Of a DNA stretch of 46,786 bases, positions 34,591 through 43,878 are shown in pieces (the stretch's first letter is position 1; every line of letters starts with the position of its first letter). The position numbers and the translations under genes were made by a program. Below the pieces are notes generated by a model. That model was not told where the DNA came from, ran no database searches, and saw nothing but the letters and a program-made list of their open reading frames with translations. Origin of the DNA: a candidate division TM6 bacterium GW2011_GWF2_38_10 (GTDB lineage Bacteria > Babelota > Babeliae > Babelales > RVW-14); assembly GCA_000992305.1 (NCBI GenBank), contig LBTY01000003.1, positions 1 through 46,786 on the forward strand, given 5' to 3'.

Positions 34591-37041
34591 TTATTTTTTA
34601 CCTTTTATTTTTTTACCACGCGCTGGCTTTTTAAGCTTATCAGCGTTTGATGGCTTGATCACTTTTTTATCGTGTGCGATAAATGGATTTTTTTCCAAAG
34701 CCAATGCTGCAACTTCGTCCATGGTTTCAACATATGCAATAGTAAGTGATGGATCAAGTTCATGCACAAATTCCTTAATATCCTTTGCATTTTGCTTTGA
34801 CACAATCACTTGTTTAATACCAAAACGTGTGGCTGCTAACAATTTTTCCTTCAATCCACCCACAGGCAATACACGCCCACGCAACGTAATCTCACCCGTC
34901 ATGGCAACGGTACATTTTACAGGAATCTGCGTTAATGCAGACATCACAGCAGTTGCAATAGTTATACCCGCAGATGGGCCATCTTTAGGGATTGCACCTT
35001 CTGGAATGTGCACGTGAACATCCAAATCTGCATAAAAATTTTCCTTAAGTCCAAGATCTTTTGCACGAGACCGCAAATAACTCATCGCTGCCTGAGCCGA
35101 TTCTTGCATAACTTCGCCAAGTTGGCCCGTTAGGGTTAAGCCACCCTTACCTTTTAAAACCGTCACTTCGATTTCAAGTACATCTCCACCAACTTCAGTC
35201 CAAGCAAGGCCTGTTGCCAACCCTGTGGCATCAACACGTTTTCTATCTTCTCGACGAAACGGAGGTACTCCAAACCATTTCTCAAGCATATCGTGCGTTA
35301 CTTCAACGCTTTTGACCTTTTTGTTGGCGAGCAAAACTTGAATGCATTTGCGCATTATTTTGGCAATATAACGCTCAAGCTGGCGCACCCCAGCCTCTTT
35401 GGTAAAGTCCTCAATCATGCTTTTAAGCACAAGATCGGAAAGCACCACTTTTTCTGATGAAAGCGCATGTTCTTGCAAATGCTTTGGAATCAAAAACTTC
35501 TTTGCAATCTCAAGTTTTTCGGCTTCCGTATATCCATTCAAGTAAATCACTTCCATACGATCAAGTAATGGATAGGGAATGTTTTCACCAACGTTTGCCG
35601 TTGCAATAAACATCACATTCGATAAGTCATACTCAACTTCAAGAAAGTGATCAACAAAATTTTTGTTTTGTTCCGGATCAAGTACTTCAAGCAATGCGGA
35701 AGAAGGATCACCCCTAAAATCCATCGACATTTTATCTATCTCATCAAGCACAATGACGGGATTCATAACTTTAATACGCTTCATTGACTGAATAATTTTA
35801 CCTGGCATTGCACCAATATAGGTACGACGATGCCCACGAATTTCGGCTTCATCGCGTACCCCACCCAATGAAATACGTACCATAGGACGCCCAAGTGCCT
35901 CAGCTATTGATTGAGCAAATGATGTTTTTCCAACACCAGGAGGCCCGACCAAACAAATAATCGGCGCATGCTTTAAATTTTCTTTTGCATATTTGCGCGC
36001 AGCCAAAAACTCAACAACACGCTCTTTAGGCTTTTTCATACCAGCATGAGAATCATCAAGCAACTGCTCAGCTTTTTGCAAGCTCACGGTGTCTTTGCTT
36101 TTTTCATGCCACGGAATAGTAATTAACCAATCAACATAATTTCGCGCAACCGCAGCCTCAGGAGACATAGGCGGCATTTGTTCAAGTCGACGCAATTCCG
36201 ACTCTACTTTTTCAAGCGCTTCTGCAGACATTTTTATTTTTTTTGCTTTTTTTCTAATTTCTTCAATTTCTTGAGCCGCATCATCGCGCCCCAACTCACG
36301 CTGGATAGCACGTAACTGCTCAGTTAAATAATAATCTCGCTGATGTTTTTCGACCTGGCTTTGTACACGCTTGCGAATTGTTTTATCGGTACGCAAATTA
36401 TCAACTTCACGTTTTAAAAATTCTGTCACCAAAAGCGCACGCTCTTTTAAGTCAACAAGCTCAATAAGCGCTTGTTTTTCGGTAAACGTAAAGGAAACAT
36501 GAACCGCAATTGTGTCACACAAAAAATCTAAATCTTCAGGGCCACGAAATAATCCCAAAAGGTCGCTTGATAGCTTTTCATTTAACCCAATGTACTCTTT
36601 AAACAACCCTAACAATTCTTTCCACAATGATTTTAGCGTCGGTGCATGCTTTATTTCTTGAGATGACAACTCTTCAAGCATAACCCCAATAAAAGGAGCT
36701 TCCTGCTCAATCGATGCAATACGAGCTCGCGTAACACCTTCCACCAGAATTTTAAGTGTTCCATTTTGCAACTTTACCACCTGCAAAATAACGCCGCGCG
36801 TTCCATGCACGTACAAATCGTCCCCCGTAGGGATATCAATATCAGGCGACTGCTGAGCCGTAATAAAAATTTCTTTTTTATTGTGCGCCATGGCGTATTC
36901 AACCGCCGCAATCGAAACTTCTCTTCCCACAACAACAGGAACGATACTCTTGGGAAGTGCAACAAGATTTTTTAAGGGAAGCACCGGACAGTAACGCGGA
37001 GCTCCTACAATTATGTTTTCTTCCATAGGTCTTTCAATCAT
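34591..37041 (-). CDS. lon: ATP-dependent protease Lon
   Basis: 816 residues, normal for Lon. The N-terminal substrate domain starts with [22 protein letters not shown]. The AAA+ module has Walker A GPPGVGKT at 366-373 and Walker B/VLDEIDKM. The protease domain has PKDGPSAG with catalytic Ser690 and GGLKEK with catalytic Lys733. The C-terminal tail is Lys-rich ([13 protein letters not shown]). Two starts are possible: ATG 37041 or ATG 37026; neither has a clear ribosome site. Degrades misfolded and short-lived regulatory proteins. It is divergent from the nucleotide translocase genes. Confidence 0.97.
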   Translation of the reverse strand: MIERPMEENIIVGAPRYCPVLPLKNLVALPKSIVPVVVGREVSIAAVEYAMAHNKKEIFITAQQSPDIDIPTGDDLYVHGTRGVILQVVKLQNGTLKILVEGVTRARIASIEQEAPFIGVMLEELSSQEIKHAPTLKSLWKELLGLFKEYIGLNEKLSSDLLGLFRGPEDLDFLCDTIAVHVSFTFTEKQALIELVDLKERALLVTEFLKREVDNLRTDKTIRKRVQSQVEKHQRDYYLTEQLRAIQRELGRDDAAQEIEEIRKKAKKIKMSAEALEKVESELRRLEQMPPMSPEAAVARNYVDWLITIPWHEKSKDTVSLQKAEQLLDDSHAGMKKPKERVVEFLAARKYAKENLKHAPIICLVGPPGVGKTSFAQSIAEALGRPMVRISLGGVRDEAEIRGHRRTYIGAMPGKIIQSMKRIKVMNPVIVLDEIDKMSMDFRGDPSSALLEVLDPEQNKNFVDHFLEVEYDLSNVMFIATANVGENIPYPLLDRMEVIYLNGYTEAEKLEIAKKFLIPKHLQEHALSSEKVVLSDLVLKSMIEDFTKEAGVRQLERYIAKIMRKCIQVLLANKKVKSVEVTHDMLEKWFGVPPFRREDRKRVDATGLATGLAWTEVGGDVLEIEVTVLKGKGGLTLTGQLGEVMQESAQAAMSYLRSRAKDLGLKENFYADLDVHVHIPEGAIPKDGPSAGITIATAVMSALTQIPVKCTVAMTGEITLRGRVLPVGGLKEKLLAATRFGIKQVIVSKQNAKDIKEFVHELDPSLTIAYVETMDEVAALALEKNPFIAHDKKVIKPSNADKLKKPARGKKIKGKK

Positions 37042-37095
37042 TTTATTTTTTTACATTATTTTTTAATAAACCATTACTCAATACGAATACTGGTT

Positions 37096-37124
37096 ATTCT
37101 ACAGAAACAATCCCTCAATGTAAA
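37096..37124 (-). promoter_or_regulatory. Predicted promoter of lon
   Basis: On the minus strand TTTACA (37124-37119), 17-base spacer, TAGAAT (37101-37096), one mismatch from consensus in each box. No heat-shock-type motif is evident. Confidence 0.5.
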
Positions 37125-37208
37125 CAACAAACCCATTTTTTTAAATTGCCAAACTGTAAAAATAATCCAAAACAGCTCAACGGATTTAAAAAAACTTTAT
37201 GTTATTAA

Positions 37209-37236
37209 TTGACGTTTCGGCATATCGTCCTATACT
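37209..37236 (+). promoter_or_regulatory. Predicted promoter of the nucleotide translocase genes
   Basis: TTGACG (37209-37214), 16-base spacer, TATACT (37231-37236). It is the strongest-looking promoter of the window, as expected for a highly used importer. The lon/translocase gap (37042-37341) otherwise holds only A/T-rich sequence and a GTCGAC palindrome. Confidence 0.6.
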
Positions 37237-37341
37237 TTAGAACGTCGACTTTAAAAGTAAAAACTCGACAAATGCGACACATAGAACAAAATAATAACAT
37301 TAATAGTCTCTTTGAAAGAATAAAAATATAACGGGGAGTTT

Positions 37342-38778
37342 ATGCTAGAAAAGCTCAAGCCTTGGACTGATCGTTTTGGCGAAGATAAAAAAGAAATTAA
37401 GCTCAAAATCTTTTATCTTGCAGCCACATTTCTTTTAATGTCAATGTGTCTGGTTATATGGCGCCCAATGCAGAATTCTGTTTTTTCAAAAACTGTCGGC
37501 GTGCACTTTATACCTGATGTAAAACTGTATTCGCTTCTTTTTGTTATTCCGCTTGTTCTTGCTTATTCAATCCTTGTTGACTGGCTCCGCCGCCACCATC
37601 TTTTGTATTGTTTTACCATCATCTATGGCATAGGTGGCTTGTTTTTTTATTATTTTCTCTCGCACCCCGTTTACGGCATTGCAAACACCCAAACAAGTCC
37701 TGATCGCTGGATTGGTTGGGCTTTTTATTTCTTTATGGAAAGCTTTAATGCCTTTTTCTCAACAACATTCTGGGCCTTTGCCGACTCGATCAACAACCAT
37801 AAAGACGCCCAAAACTACTATGGCTTTATCGTTGCGGGCTCTAAAATTGGCGGCATGCTCTCGGCAGGAAGTCTCTACCTTCTTTTGCGCTTTTTACCAA
37901 CCAATAATCAAACCATGGTCCTTACCCGTGCATTTATCCTTGGCAGCCTCTTTTTGTTTGCTGCAGCCTACATGATTTACCGCCTTGTTCGACGCGTATC
38001 GCCAGACTTTATGCACGGCTACGAAATGGTTTACCAACACGAGCGTGGCAAAAAGCAAGAAAATCGTTCAATTATTGATTATCTCAAAAGCCCTATCGAT
38101 GGGTTGTTATTGATCATAAAAAAACCCTTTGTTATGGGCATTTTTTCACTCACACTTTTTTATGAAATTATGATTGTTATTTTTGATTACTGGGTCAATA
38201 TTGCCGCGGATCACGCCTCAACCAACGTTGGAAGCATGACCGCTTACTGGGCCGCTTATACATTTTTGTATAATACCGTTGGGCTCATGGTTTCCATTTT
38301 TGGCACTACGCCATTGTTACGTATTTTAGGCGTACGCATATCCCTTCTCACCTTCCCTATCTTTAGCGTTGCAATGTTGCTTATAGGATTCTTTTTTCCT
38401 ACCGCCGGCGTATTATTTTGGGTTCTTGTCTTTTTACGAGCTTGCAACTATGCGCTTAACCATCCGGTTAGAGAAATTTTATATATCCCGACAACTAAGG
38501 ATATTAAATTTAAAGCAAAAACATGGATCGATGCCTTTGGGTCACGCATCGCAAAAGGAATGGGATCAATTATCAACATCTCATTTAAAGGAGCAGCCCC
38601 ATCGGCCGCGCTTGCCTCAAGTTTATCAATATGTTTAAGTTTTTCGACGATCTGGATTATTGTTGTTTATTTCTTGGGCAAAACACTTCAAGATGCTATT
38701 TCTAGCAAAAAAATCATTGGCGAAGAAAAGACACAAGACGCAAAAACTATATCTCAGCCAAACAATATAACGGTATAA
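37342..38778 (+). CDS. tlc: Nucleotide (ATP/ADP) translocase, NTT/Tlc family, copy 1
   Basis: 478 residues with about 11-12 membrane helices. Family features: the first helix with MSMCLVIWRPMQNSVF, the long loop with FIPDVKLYSLLFVIPLVLAYSIL, and the signature near the end REILYIPTTKDIKFKAKTWIDAFGSRIAKGMGSIIN, matching the YPATEPMKYKAKAYID-type segment of Rickettsia, Chlamydia and plastid translocases. Such proteins exchange host ATP for ADP or import other nucleotides. A GGGG(A)G-like ribosome site and a strong promoter precede it. Which nucleotides it carries cannot be told here. Confidence 0.9.
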   Translation: MLEKLKPWTDRFGEDKKEIKLKIFYLAATFLLMSMCLVIWRPMQNSVFSKTVGVHFIPDVKLYSLLFVIPLVLAYSILVDWLRRHHLLYCFTIIYGIGGLFFYYFLSHPVYGIANTQTSPDRWIGWAFYFFMESFNAFFSTTFWAFADSINNHKDAQNYYGFIVAGSKIGGMLSAGSLYLLLRFLPTNNQTMVLTRAFILGSLFLFAAAYMIYRLVRRVSPDFMHGYEMVYQHERGKKQENRSIIDYLKSPIDGLLLIIKKPFVMGIFSLTLFYEIMIVIFDYWVNIAADHASTNVGSMTAYWAAYTFLYNTVGLMVSIFGTTPLLRILGVRISLLTFPIFSVAMLLIGFFFPTAGVLFWVLVFLRACNYALNHPVREILYIPTTKDIKFKAKTWIDAFGSRIAKGMGSIINISFKGAAPSAALASSLSICLSFSTIWIIVVYFLGKTLQDAISSKKIIGEEKTQDAKTISQPNNITV

Positions 38779-38810
38779 CGTACCTTATAAACCACCAAAA
38801 AGGACAAACA

Positions 38811-40226
38811 ATGTTTTTTAAATCAACATCAAAATGGAGCGACAAAATTACTTCCTATCTCCAAATTGATAAACATGAAAAAACAAAACTCATTTGCCTT
38901 TCTATTGCCTTTTTATTTATTATTGGGTCATATTCGATTTTACGTTCATTAAAAACGTCAGTCTTTCTTGGATTTGTTGGCAAAGAATATCAACCAATTG
39001 CTAAAATCATGAGTATCATTCTCATGTTTCCGGCAATGCTTTTGTACTCAAAAATCATCGACTCATTACGCCGCTATCAAGTTGTTTATTTTTTTCTAGC
39101 CCTTTACGCCATTATTGGATTTACCTTTGCCTTTATTTTCAAACATCCTGTTTATGGTGTTCAAAACACAACACCAAGCATCTATAGAATAACCGGCTGG
39201 GCCTTTGAGTTTTTTATGGATTTTTATCAAGCATTTGTTGTGAGCTCATTTTGGAGTTTTATCAACTCAATAAGCACCCCAGACTTTGCCAATAAATCAT
39301 ATGGTATTATTTACGCAGTCTCACGCATAGGTGGTATCTTAACCACGAGTATCGGGTTGTTAATTTTAAGTTCAAGTCGCGTTAAAGAAGAAGCTTCTAT
39401 TCCGCTTCTTACCATAATGGCTTCAATTTTTCTTCTTGGAGCAGCGGTAGCTATTTGGCGTATTATTAAAACCATTCCGCATGATCAATTATATGGCTAC
39501 TCAGATGCACATACCTTCAAAAAACCAGCCAAGAAAAAACCCAATGTTCTTGAAGGATTAAAACTCATTCTCACCGAGCCATATGTTTTTGGCATTTTTG
39601 GGCTTGTTGCCTGCTATGAAATAACCAATATTATTTTTGATTATCAAATGCAGGTACTCATGTCAATTGAAACTAACAACAATATTCATGCCATGAGTAA
39701 ATTCATGTTGTTTTATACACAATCATTTCAAATATTAAGCTTTATTTTTGCTCTTTTTGGAACAACAACACTGTTGAAAAAAATTGGGGCATCAAAATGC
39801 TTACTCATCATGCCTGTCGTAACCCTCGGCTTAGCGCTCTGGCTCTTGCACAACCCATCGCTTACAACTGTTTTTATCGTCATGGTGGCGTTACGTGGTC
39901 TTCAATACGGGTTTAACTCTCCTGTTCGAGAGGTACTCTACATTCCAACCGTTAAAGACATACAATTTAAATCTAAAGCATGGATTGATTCATTTGGCAG
40001 AACCTTTTCTAAATCGTCAGGATCGATTATCAACCTTTTGTCGATTATACAAAAAGCATCTGCCCTGCTGAGCTTCCAAGCAGTTTTTGTATTTGCAATA
40101 TCTTCCGTTTGGCTCCTTGTATCACTATTTGTTGGTAAAACATACCAAAAAACAATTGACACTGATGGGCTTATCGGAAATAACCAACCACATGAGGACG
40201 CACCAACAAATAACATTTCTACTTGA
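38811..40226 (+). CDS. tlc: Nucleotide translocase, NTT/Tlc family, copy 2
   Basis: 471 residues with the same helix plan. SYSILRSLKTSVF opens the first helix and REVLYIPTVKDIQFKSKAWIDSFGRTFSKSSGSIIN is the conserved late signature, almost the same as copy 1. It starts 32 bases after copy 1, with AAAGGA ribosome site, so the two are probably one transcript. Elsewhere in the family, paralogues have split roles (ATP/ADP exchange versus general nucleotide or NAD import); the same may hold here but is inference. Confidence 0.9.
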   Translation: MFFKSTSKWSDKITSYLQIDKHEKTKLICLSIAFLFIIGSYSILRSLKTSVFLGFVGKEYQPIAKIMSIILMFPAMLLYSKIIDSLRRYQVVYFFLALYAIIGFTFAFIFKHPVYGVQNTTPSIYRITGWAFEFFMDFYQAFVVSSFWSFINSISTPDFANKSYGIIYAVSRIGGILTTSIGLLILSSSRVKEEASIPLLTIMASIFLLGAAVAIWRIIKTIPHDQLYGYSDAHTFKKPAKKKPNVLEGLKLILTEPYVFGIFGLVACYEITNIIFDYQMQVLMSIETNNNIHAMSKFMLFYTQSFQILSFIFALFGTTTLLKKIGASKCLLIMPVVTLGLALWLLHNPSLTTVFIVMVALRGLQYGFNSPVREVLYIPTVKDIQFKSKAWIDSFGRTFSKSSGSIINLLSIIQKASALLSFQAVFVFAISSVWLLVSLFVGKTYQKTIDTDGLIGNNQPHEDAPTNNIST

Positions 40227-40269
40227 TTTTTATTCCTCATTTGGCATACTTAGCGTTGTCATTTGAAAT

Positions 40270-40343
40270 TATAGTAAAACCTTGCTTCTTTGCTATGGGT
40301 GGTTAACATGCAAAGCGAAAAAACGCATGTACCCAAGAAGCAA
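40270..40343 (+). promoter_or_regulatory. rpsB leader: -10 box and a three-stem RNA structure
   Basis: TATAGT (40270-40275) would start transcription near 40282. From there TTGCTTCTT (40282-40290) pairs with AAGAAGCAA (40335-40343), GGGT (40297-40300) with ACCC (40331-40334), and ACATGC (40306-40311) with GCATGT (40325-40330). Bulges TGCTAT and GGTTA lie on one side. The structure ends 29 bases before the rpsB ATG, as in ribosomal-protein leaders. Fold is by eye. Confidence 0.6.
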
Positions 40344-40372
40344 TAGTTATAACCCTACAAAGGAATTATACC

Positions 40373-41203
40373 ATGCTCGATCTTCGTGAAATGCTTAAAG
40401 CCGGTGTTCATTTTGGTCATAGAACAGCCCGCTGGTGCCCAAAAATGCGTCCATTTATTTGGGGTGCCAAAAACAAAGTCCACCTTATCGATGTTTCTAA
40501 AACAGCATTCTTGCTTGAAAAAGCTGCAAGCTATATCAAAGCAGTGACCGCTGAAGGTGGAACATTGTTATGGATAGGTACAAAAAAACCAGCACAAGCA
40601 ACAATGCAACGCATTGCAACCAGCCTTGAAATGCCCTATGTTATCAACCGCTGGGTTGGCGGAACATTGTCAAACTTTGACCAAGTTAAAAAAGCAATCA
40701 CCCGTTTATTGCATCTTCGTGATGTTGTTAAAAAAGGTGGCAACCATTACAAGAAAAAAGAAATTGTAATGTTGAACAAAGAAATTGCTCGACTTGAAAA
40801 GAACGTTGGTGGTATTTTGGATCTTGAATATCCACCTGCAGCACTTATTGTTGTTGACGCCAAAAAAGAGCATGCTGCGGTAAAAGAAGCTTCAAATCTC
40901 AACATCCCAGTTATTGCGCTTATTGACACTAACACCGATCCAGAAGGTGTAAGTATGATTATTCCTGGCAATGACGACTCTCCTCGTTCGATTACCTTCA
41001 TCCTTGATCATCTTGCAACAAGCGCTCACGAAGGTAAAAAATTGTATACTGAAAAACGCGAACGTGAAAGAGCAGAACAACTTGAAGCTAAAAAACAAAA
41101 AGTCAAAGAAATGACCAAGGAGCAGCAAAAACCTGTAGTGAAAAAAGAAGTTTCAGCTGAGCCTAAACAAGAACCAACATCAGAAGAAGCTGCTGCTAAG
41201 TAA
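40373..41203 (+). CDS. rpsB: Ribosomal protein uS2
   Basis: Small-subunit protein. At 276 residues it is longer than the usual ~230-250 because of a Lys/Glu/Ala-rich tail (after ~225). Core motifs are LREMLKAGVHFGHRTARWCPKMRPFIWG at the start, INRWVGGTLSNFDQ, then the DLEYPPAALIVVDAKKEHAAVKEA segment and PVIALIDTNTDPEGVSMIIPGNDDS. A GGAATTA-type ribosome site is present. Unusually tsf is not downstream; it lies 35 kb away on the other strand. A structured leader precedes the gene. Confidence 0.97.
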   Translation: MLDLREMLKAGVHFGHRTARWCPKMRPFIWGAKNKVHLIDVSKTAFLLEKAASYIKAVTAEGGTLLWIGTKKPAQATMQRIATSLEMPYVINRWVGGTLSNFDQVKKAITRLLHLRDVVKKGGNHYKKKEIVMLNKEIARLEKNVGGILDLEYPPAALIVVDAKKEHAAVKEASNLNIPVIALIDTNTDPEGVSMIIPGNDDSPRSITFILDHLATSAHEGKKLYTEKRERERAEQLEAKKQKVKEMTKEQQKPVVKKEVSAEPKQEPTSEEAAAK

Positions 41204-41245
41204 TTGACATTTTATAGTGTTACTAAGAACTACGCCATAATCTAT

Positions 41246-41337
41246 GGAGAGGTGGCTGAGTGGACGAAAGCGCATGATTGGAAATCATGTATACTTCGAA
41301 AGGGGTATCGAGGGTTCGAATCCCTCCCTCTCCACCA
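41246..41337 (+). tRNA. tRNA-Ser (anticodon GGA)
   Basis: Acceptor GGAGAGG (41246-41252) pairs with CCTCTCC (41327-41333), followed by A and an encoded CCA. The anticodon loop TTGGAAA carries GGA. A long variable arm (class II) and a T arm GAGGG/CCCTC around TTCGAAT are clear. It reads UCC (and UCU) Ser codons. It lies between rpsB and the SRP RNA. Confidence 0.97.
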
Positions 41338-41362
41338 TGTTTTAGGTGTGGTCTAAAAAATT

Positions 41363-41451
41363 GGGGTAGGATAAGTTGCAACAATACACAATCTGTCAGG
41401 TCCGGAAGGAAGCAGCAGGGGTATTTGGGGCTCTGTATCTTACCCCTTTTT
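41363..41451 (+). ncRNA. ffs: Signal recognition particle RNA (small bacterial type)
   Basis: Contains the near-invariant GGTCCGGAAGGAAGCAGC of the Ffh-binding domain, with the GGAA tetraloop. The ends GGGGTA (41363-41368) and TACCCC (41441-41446) pair, followed by a T5 run that ends transcription, giving an RNA of about 84-89 bases. Partner of Ffh for membrane-protein targeting. It lies just ahead of the dnaX region, a common bacterial arrangement. Confidence 0.95.
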
Positions 41452-41482
41452 ACTTTGTCTTGATTTTTTAGGGGGGATACCT

Positions 41483-42058
41483 ATGCACATTCTCGCCGTA
41501 TTGGCAAACGATAAAAAAAAATCACTTAATCGTTATATGCTTGAAACCATAACCAGTCATCTTACAAGCCAAGGACACACCGTTGATGTTCTTGATCTTT
41601 ATACACATTGCCACGAAATACCATTTTATGTTCAACCAAAACCTGAGAATTCAATAACGCAGTCCACGCTTGAAGATTATCCGTTTTTTCAAAGCCATAA
41701 ACAACGTGTAATGGCGGCAGATATGCTCGTCATCATTGCACCAATCTATTGGTACTCAGTCCCAGGTATCCTCAAAACATGGCTTGACCTGATCACTAAT
41801 TTTGCATGGAAATACAAAGGGCAGCGTTATGCAACGCCAAACCATTCTATAAAAAAAGTTGTCCTTGTAACCACCATGGCTATGCCGTGGATCCATAAAA
41901 CAATAATCCTTGGCAACGCAATCAAACGACACTTACGAGAAATTTTTCGCTTTATTGCCGTTCCGTCAATTGTTATACACGAAATAACCAGCGTTTACAA
42001 AAAAACCCCACAACAAATACAAAAACATCTTTCTTCAATCCTTAACTCATTATCATAA
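41483..42058 (+). CDS. Flavodoxin-fold NAD(P)H oxidoreductase
   Basis: 191 residues of the flavodoxin_2/NQO-like type. Seen: a beta strand and loop MHILAVLANDKKKSLNRYM, ADMLVIIAPIYWYSVPGILKTWLDLI (the P-x-YWYSVP-x-LK-x-W-D motif, flavin contact) and KVVLVTTMAMPW with the second FMN loop. Quinone or azo reductases are the usual activities; electron donor and acceptor are not clear. It starts 31 bases after the SRP RNA, with a GGGGGGAT ribosome site, and its stop is 2 bases before dnaX. Confidence 0.85.
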   Translation: MHILAVLANDKKKSLNRYMLETITSHLTSQGHTVDVLDLYTHCHEIPFYVQPKPENSITQSTLEDYPFFQSHKQRVMAADMLVIIAPIYWYSVPGILKTWLDLITNFAWKYKGQRYATPNHSIKKVVLVTTMAMPWIHKTIILGNAIKRHLREIFRFIAVPSIVIHEITSVYKKTPQQIQKHLSSILNSLS

Positions 42059-42060
42059 CT

Positions 42061-43830
42061 ATGCAAAGCCCCGCTGAATTGAATCTTGCGCGCAAATGGC
42101 GCCCTAAAACATTTGATACCATTGTAGGACAAGACATTCCTGTACGCATGCTCAAGAATGGTCTTTATTTGCAAAAATTTTTCCCTGTTTATCTTTTTGC
42201 AGGACAGCGCGGCTGCGGTAAAACCTCCACAGCACGCGTTTTTGCTGCCGCTCTTAACTGCCAAAAAACCGAAGAATTTCGACAAAACCCTCGCTTAACA
42301 ATTCCATGCCTCGAATGCGAATCATGCATAGCAATGCTTAACGGCAATCACCCAGATTTTATCGAAATCGACGCAGCGTCACATACCGGCGTTGATAACG
42401 TCCGCCAGATCATAGAATCCTCTTCGTATATGCCACTTTTAGGAGCCAAAAAAATTTACCTCATCGATGAAGCTCATATGCTCAGTAAAGCCGCATTTAA
42501 TGCTTTTTTAAAACTGCTCGAAGAGCCACCAAAATCGGTACTCTTTATTCTCGCCACAACAGAAACGCACAAAATACCAGAAACTGTTTTATCACGCTGT
42601 TTTCAAGTAATTTTTACCCCCATTGCCAACACCCCATTAAAAACCCACCTGCGTGCTATGTGCGATCAAGAATCAATTACCATTGACGATCAAGCGCTTG
42701 ACCTTCTTATTCACGAAACCGACGGCTCCGCGCGTGATGCTATCAACTTGCTCGAACGCGTACGTTTTTCCAACACCCACATAACCGAAGAAACGCTTCT
42801 ACACATTCTTGGTAAAATAAGTAATGCCGACCTATGCGCTCTATTGGAATATATCATTGACGCACAACCACACAACATCATTGCAACACTCCAAAGCCCA
42901 TCCTTTGAATTAATCAATTCAACAATTATCTGGGACATGCTTATTGAATTGTGCCGTACACTCATATGCATAAAATACAAAGCAACTACTACACTGCCAT
43001 CCTGGGCACAAACAAGTAGTATCCTTGCCGCCCTTGACGCAAAATGCTCATTAGAAAAATTATATACCATCAGCACAACCTTATGGCATCACGAAGAACT
43101 CTTTCATCAAACATCCAAGAAGAATATTTTTCTTGAAATGCTCTTGGTTCAACTTGCTTCGGGCATTACACCACTTACTACCAAGTCCCCAGCAACAGCG
43201 CCTTTTTTGCAAAAAACAAATGCTGCACCCTTGCCCCAAGCCACAAAAATTCAACAAGCTCAAACACCCTCTATAGAACAAACATCCAAGCCACTCGCCG
43301 AAGCCAAACAACCATCTACACTGTTACCAGCCTGGACATCTTTTCTAGAAGCTCTTAATCAAGCCGGAGATGCTCTTTTGGAATCGATTTTTAAACAAGC
43401 CACCCTTGTTGAACCCTTCGCTCCACAAACCCCACTTGTTATAAAACTTTCAGCAAAAAGTAAATTTTTTACCGACAAACTCAATGAATGCAAACAAATT
43501 TGGCAGCCGCTTATTAACAAGGCCTTCCCAGAGAATCAATCCATTTCATTTGCCGCCCCAACTGAACAGGAACCCTCCCCACGCCCTCGCCCCCCTCAGG
43601 TAGCTGAATCTGCCGCTGCGGCACCGCAGCCCCCCAGGCAACCACCGGTTCAATCCCAACAGCCAATAAAACCATGGCAGGGCAAAAAAAATTATCAAGC
43701 AGCACCAAAACAACCATCACCCAACGCGCTCAATCTTGAAAACATAGATGTACAAGACAAAGAGAAATGGCCTATTGCAAACTTGCTTATAAGCCATTTT
43801 CCCGGTAAAATAAAAAAGGTTACTCAATAA
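42061..43830 (+). CDS. dnaX: DNA polymerase III subunit gamma/tau
   Basis: Clamp-loader ATPase, 589 residues. Motifs: WRPKTFDTIVGQD at the N-terminus, Walker A GQRGCGKT at 48-55, zinc-binding CLECESC, Walker B region LIDEAHMLSK and the sensor segment LEEPPKSVLFILATTE. The arginine-finger region has LSRC. After residue ~390 there is a Pro/Gln/Ala-rich linker, then a short C-terminal part. Both alternative frames at the A8 run near 43684 close quickly, so no programmed short form is evident. The ATG starts 2 bases after the upstream stop. Confidence 0.95.
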   Translation: MQSPAELNLARKWRPKTFDTIVGQDIPVRMLKNGLYLQKFFPVYLFAGQRGCGKTSTARVFAAALNCQKTEEFRQNPRLTIPCLECESCIAMLNGNHPDFIEIDAASHTGVDNVRQIIESSSYMPLLGAKKIYLIDEAHMLSKAAFNAFLKLLEEPPKSVLFILATTETHKIPETVLSRCFQVIFTPIANTPLKTHLRAMCDQESITIDDQALDLLIHETDGSARDAINLLERVRFSNTHITEETLLHILGKISNADLCALLEYIIDAQPHNIIATLQSPSFELINSTIIWDMLIELCRTLICIKYKATTTLPSWAQTSSILAALDAKCSLEKLYTISTTLWHHEELFHQTSKKNIFLEMLLVQLASGITPLTTKSPATAPFLQKTNAAPLPQATKIQQAQTPSIEQTSKPLAEAKQPSTLLPAWTSFLEALNQAGDALLESIFKQATLVEPFAPQTPLVIKLSAKSKFFTDKLNECKQIWQPLINKAFPENQSISFAAPTEQEPSPRPRPPQVAESAAAAPQPPRQPPVQSQQPIKPWQGKKNYQAAPKQPSPNALNLENIDVQDKEKWPIANLLISHFPGKIKKVTQ

Positions 43831-43878
43831 ATTATTACGTAAGCAATTTCTAAACATCCAAAAAACGGTACTATAGAC

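Noticed and set aside
41278..41463. Open reading frame of 61 codons across the tRNA and SRP RNA
   Set aside because: It runs through the clear tRNA-Ser and SRP RNA genes and has no ribosome site.
43684..43691. A8 run in dnaX as a programmed frameshift site for a gamma form
   Set aside because: Both shifted frames stop soon, but the run lies only ~46 codons before the natural end, so the product would hardly differ; no gamma-like truncation results.
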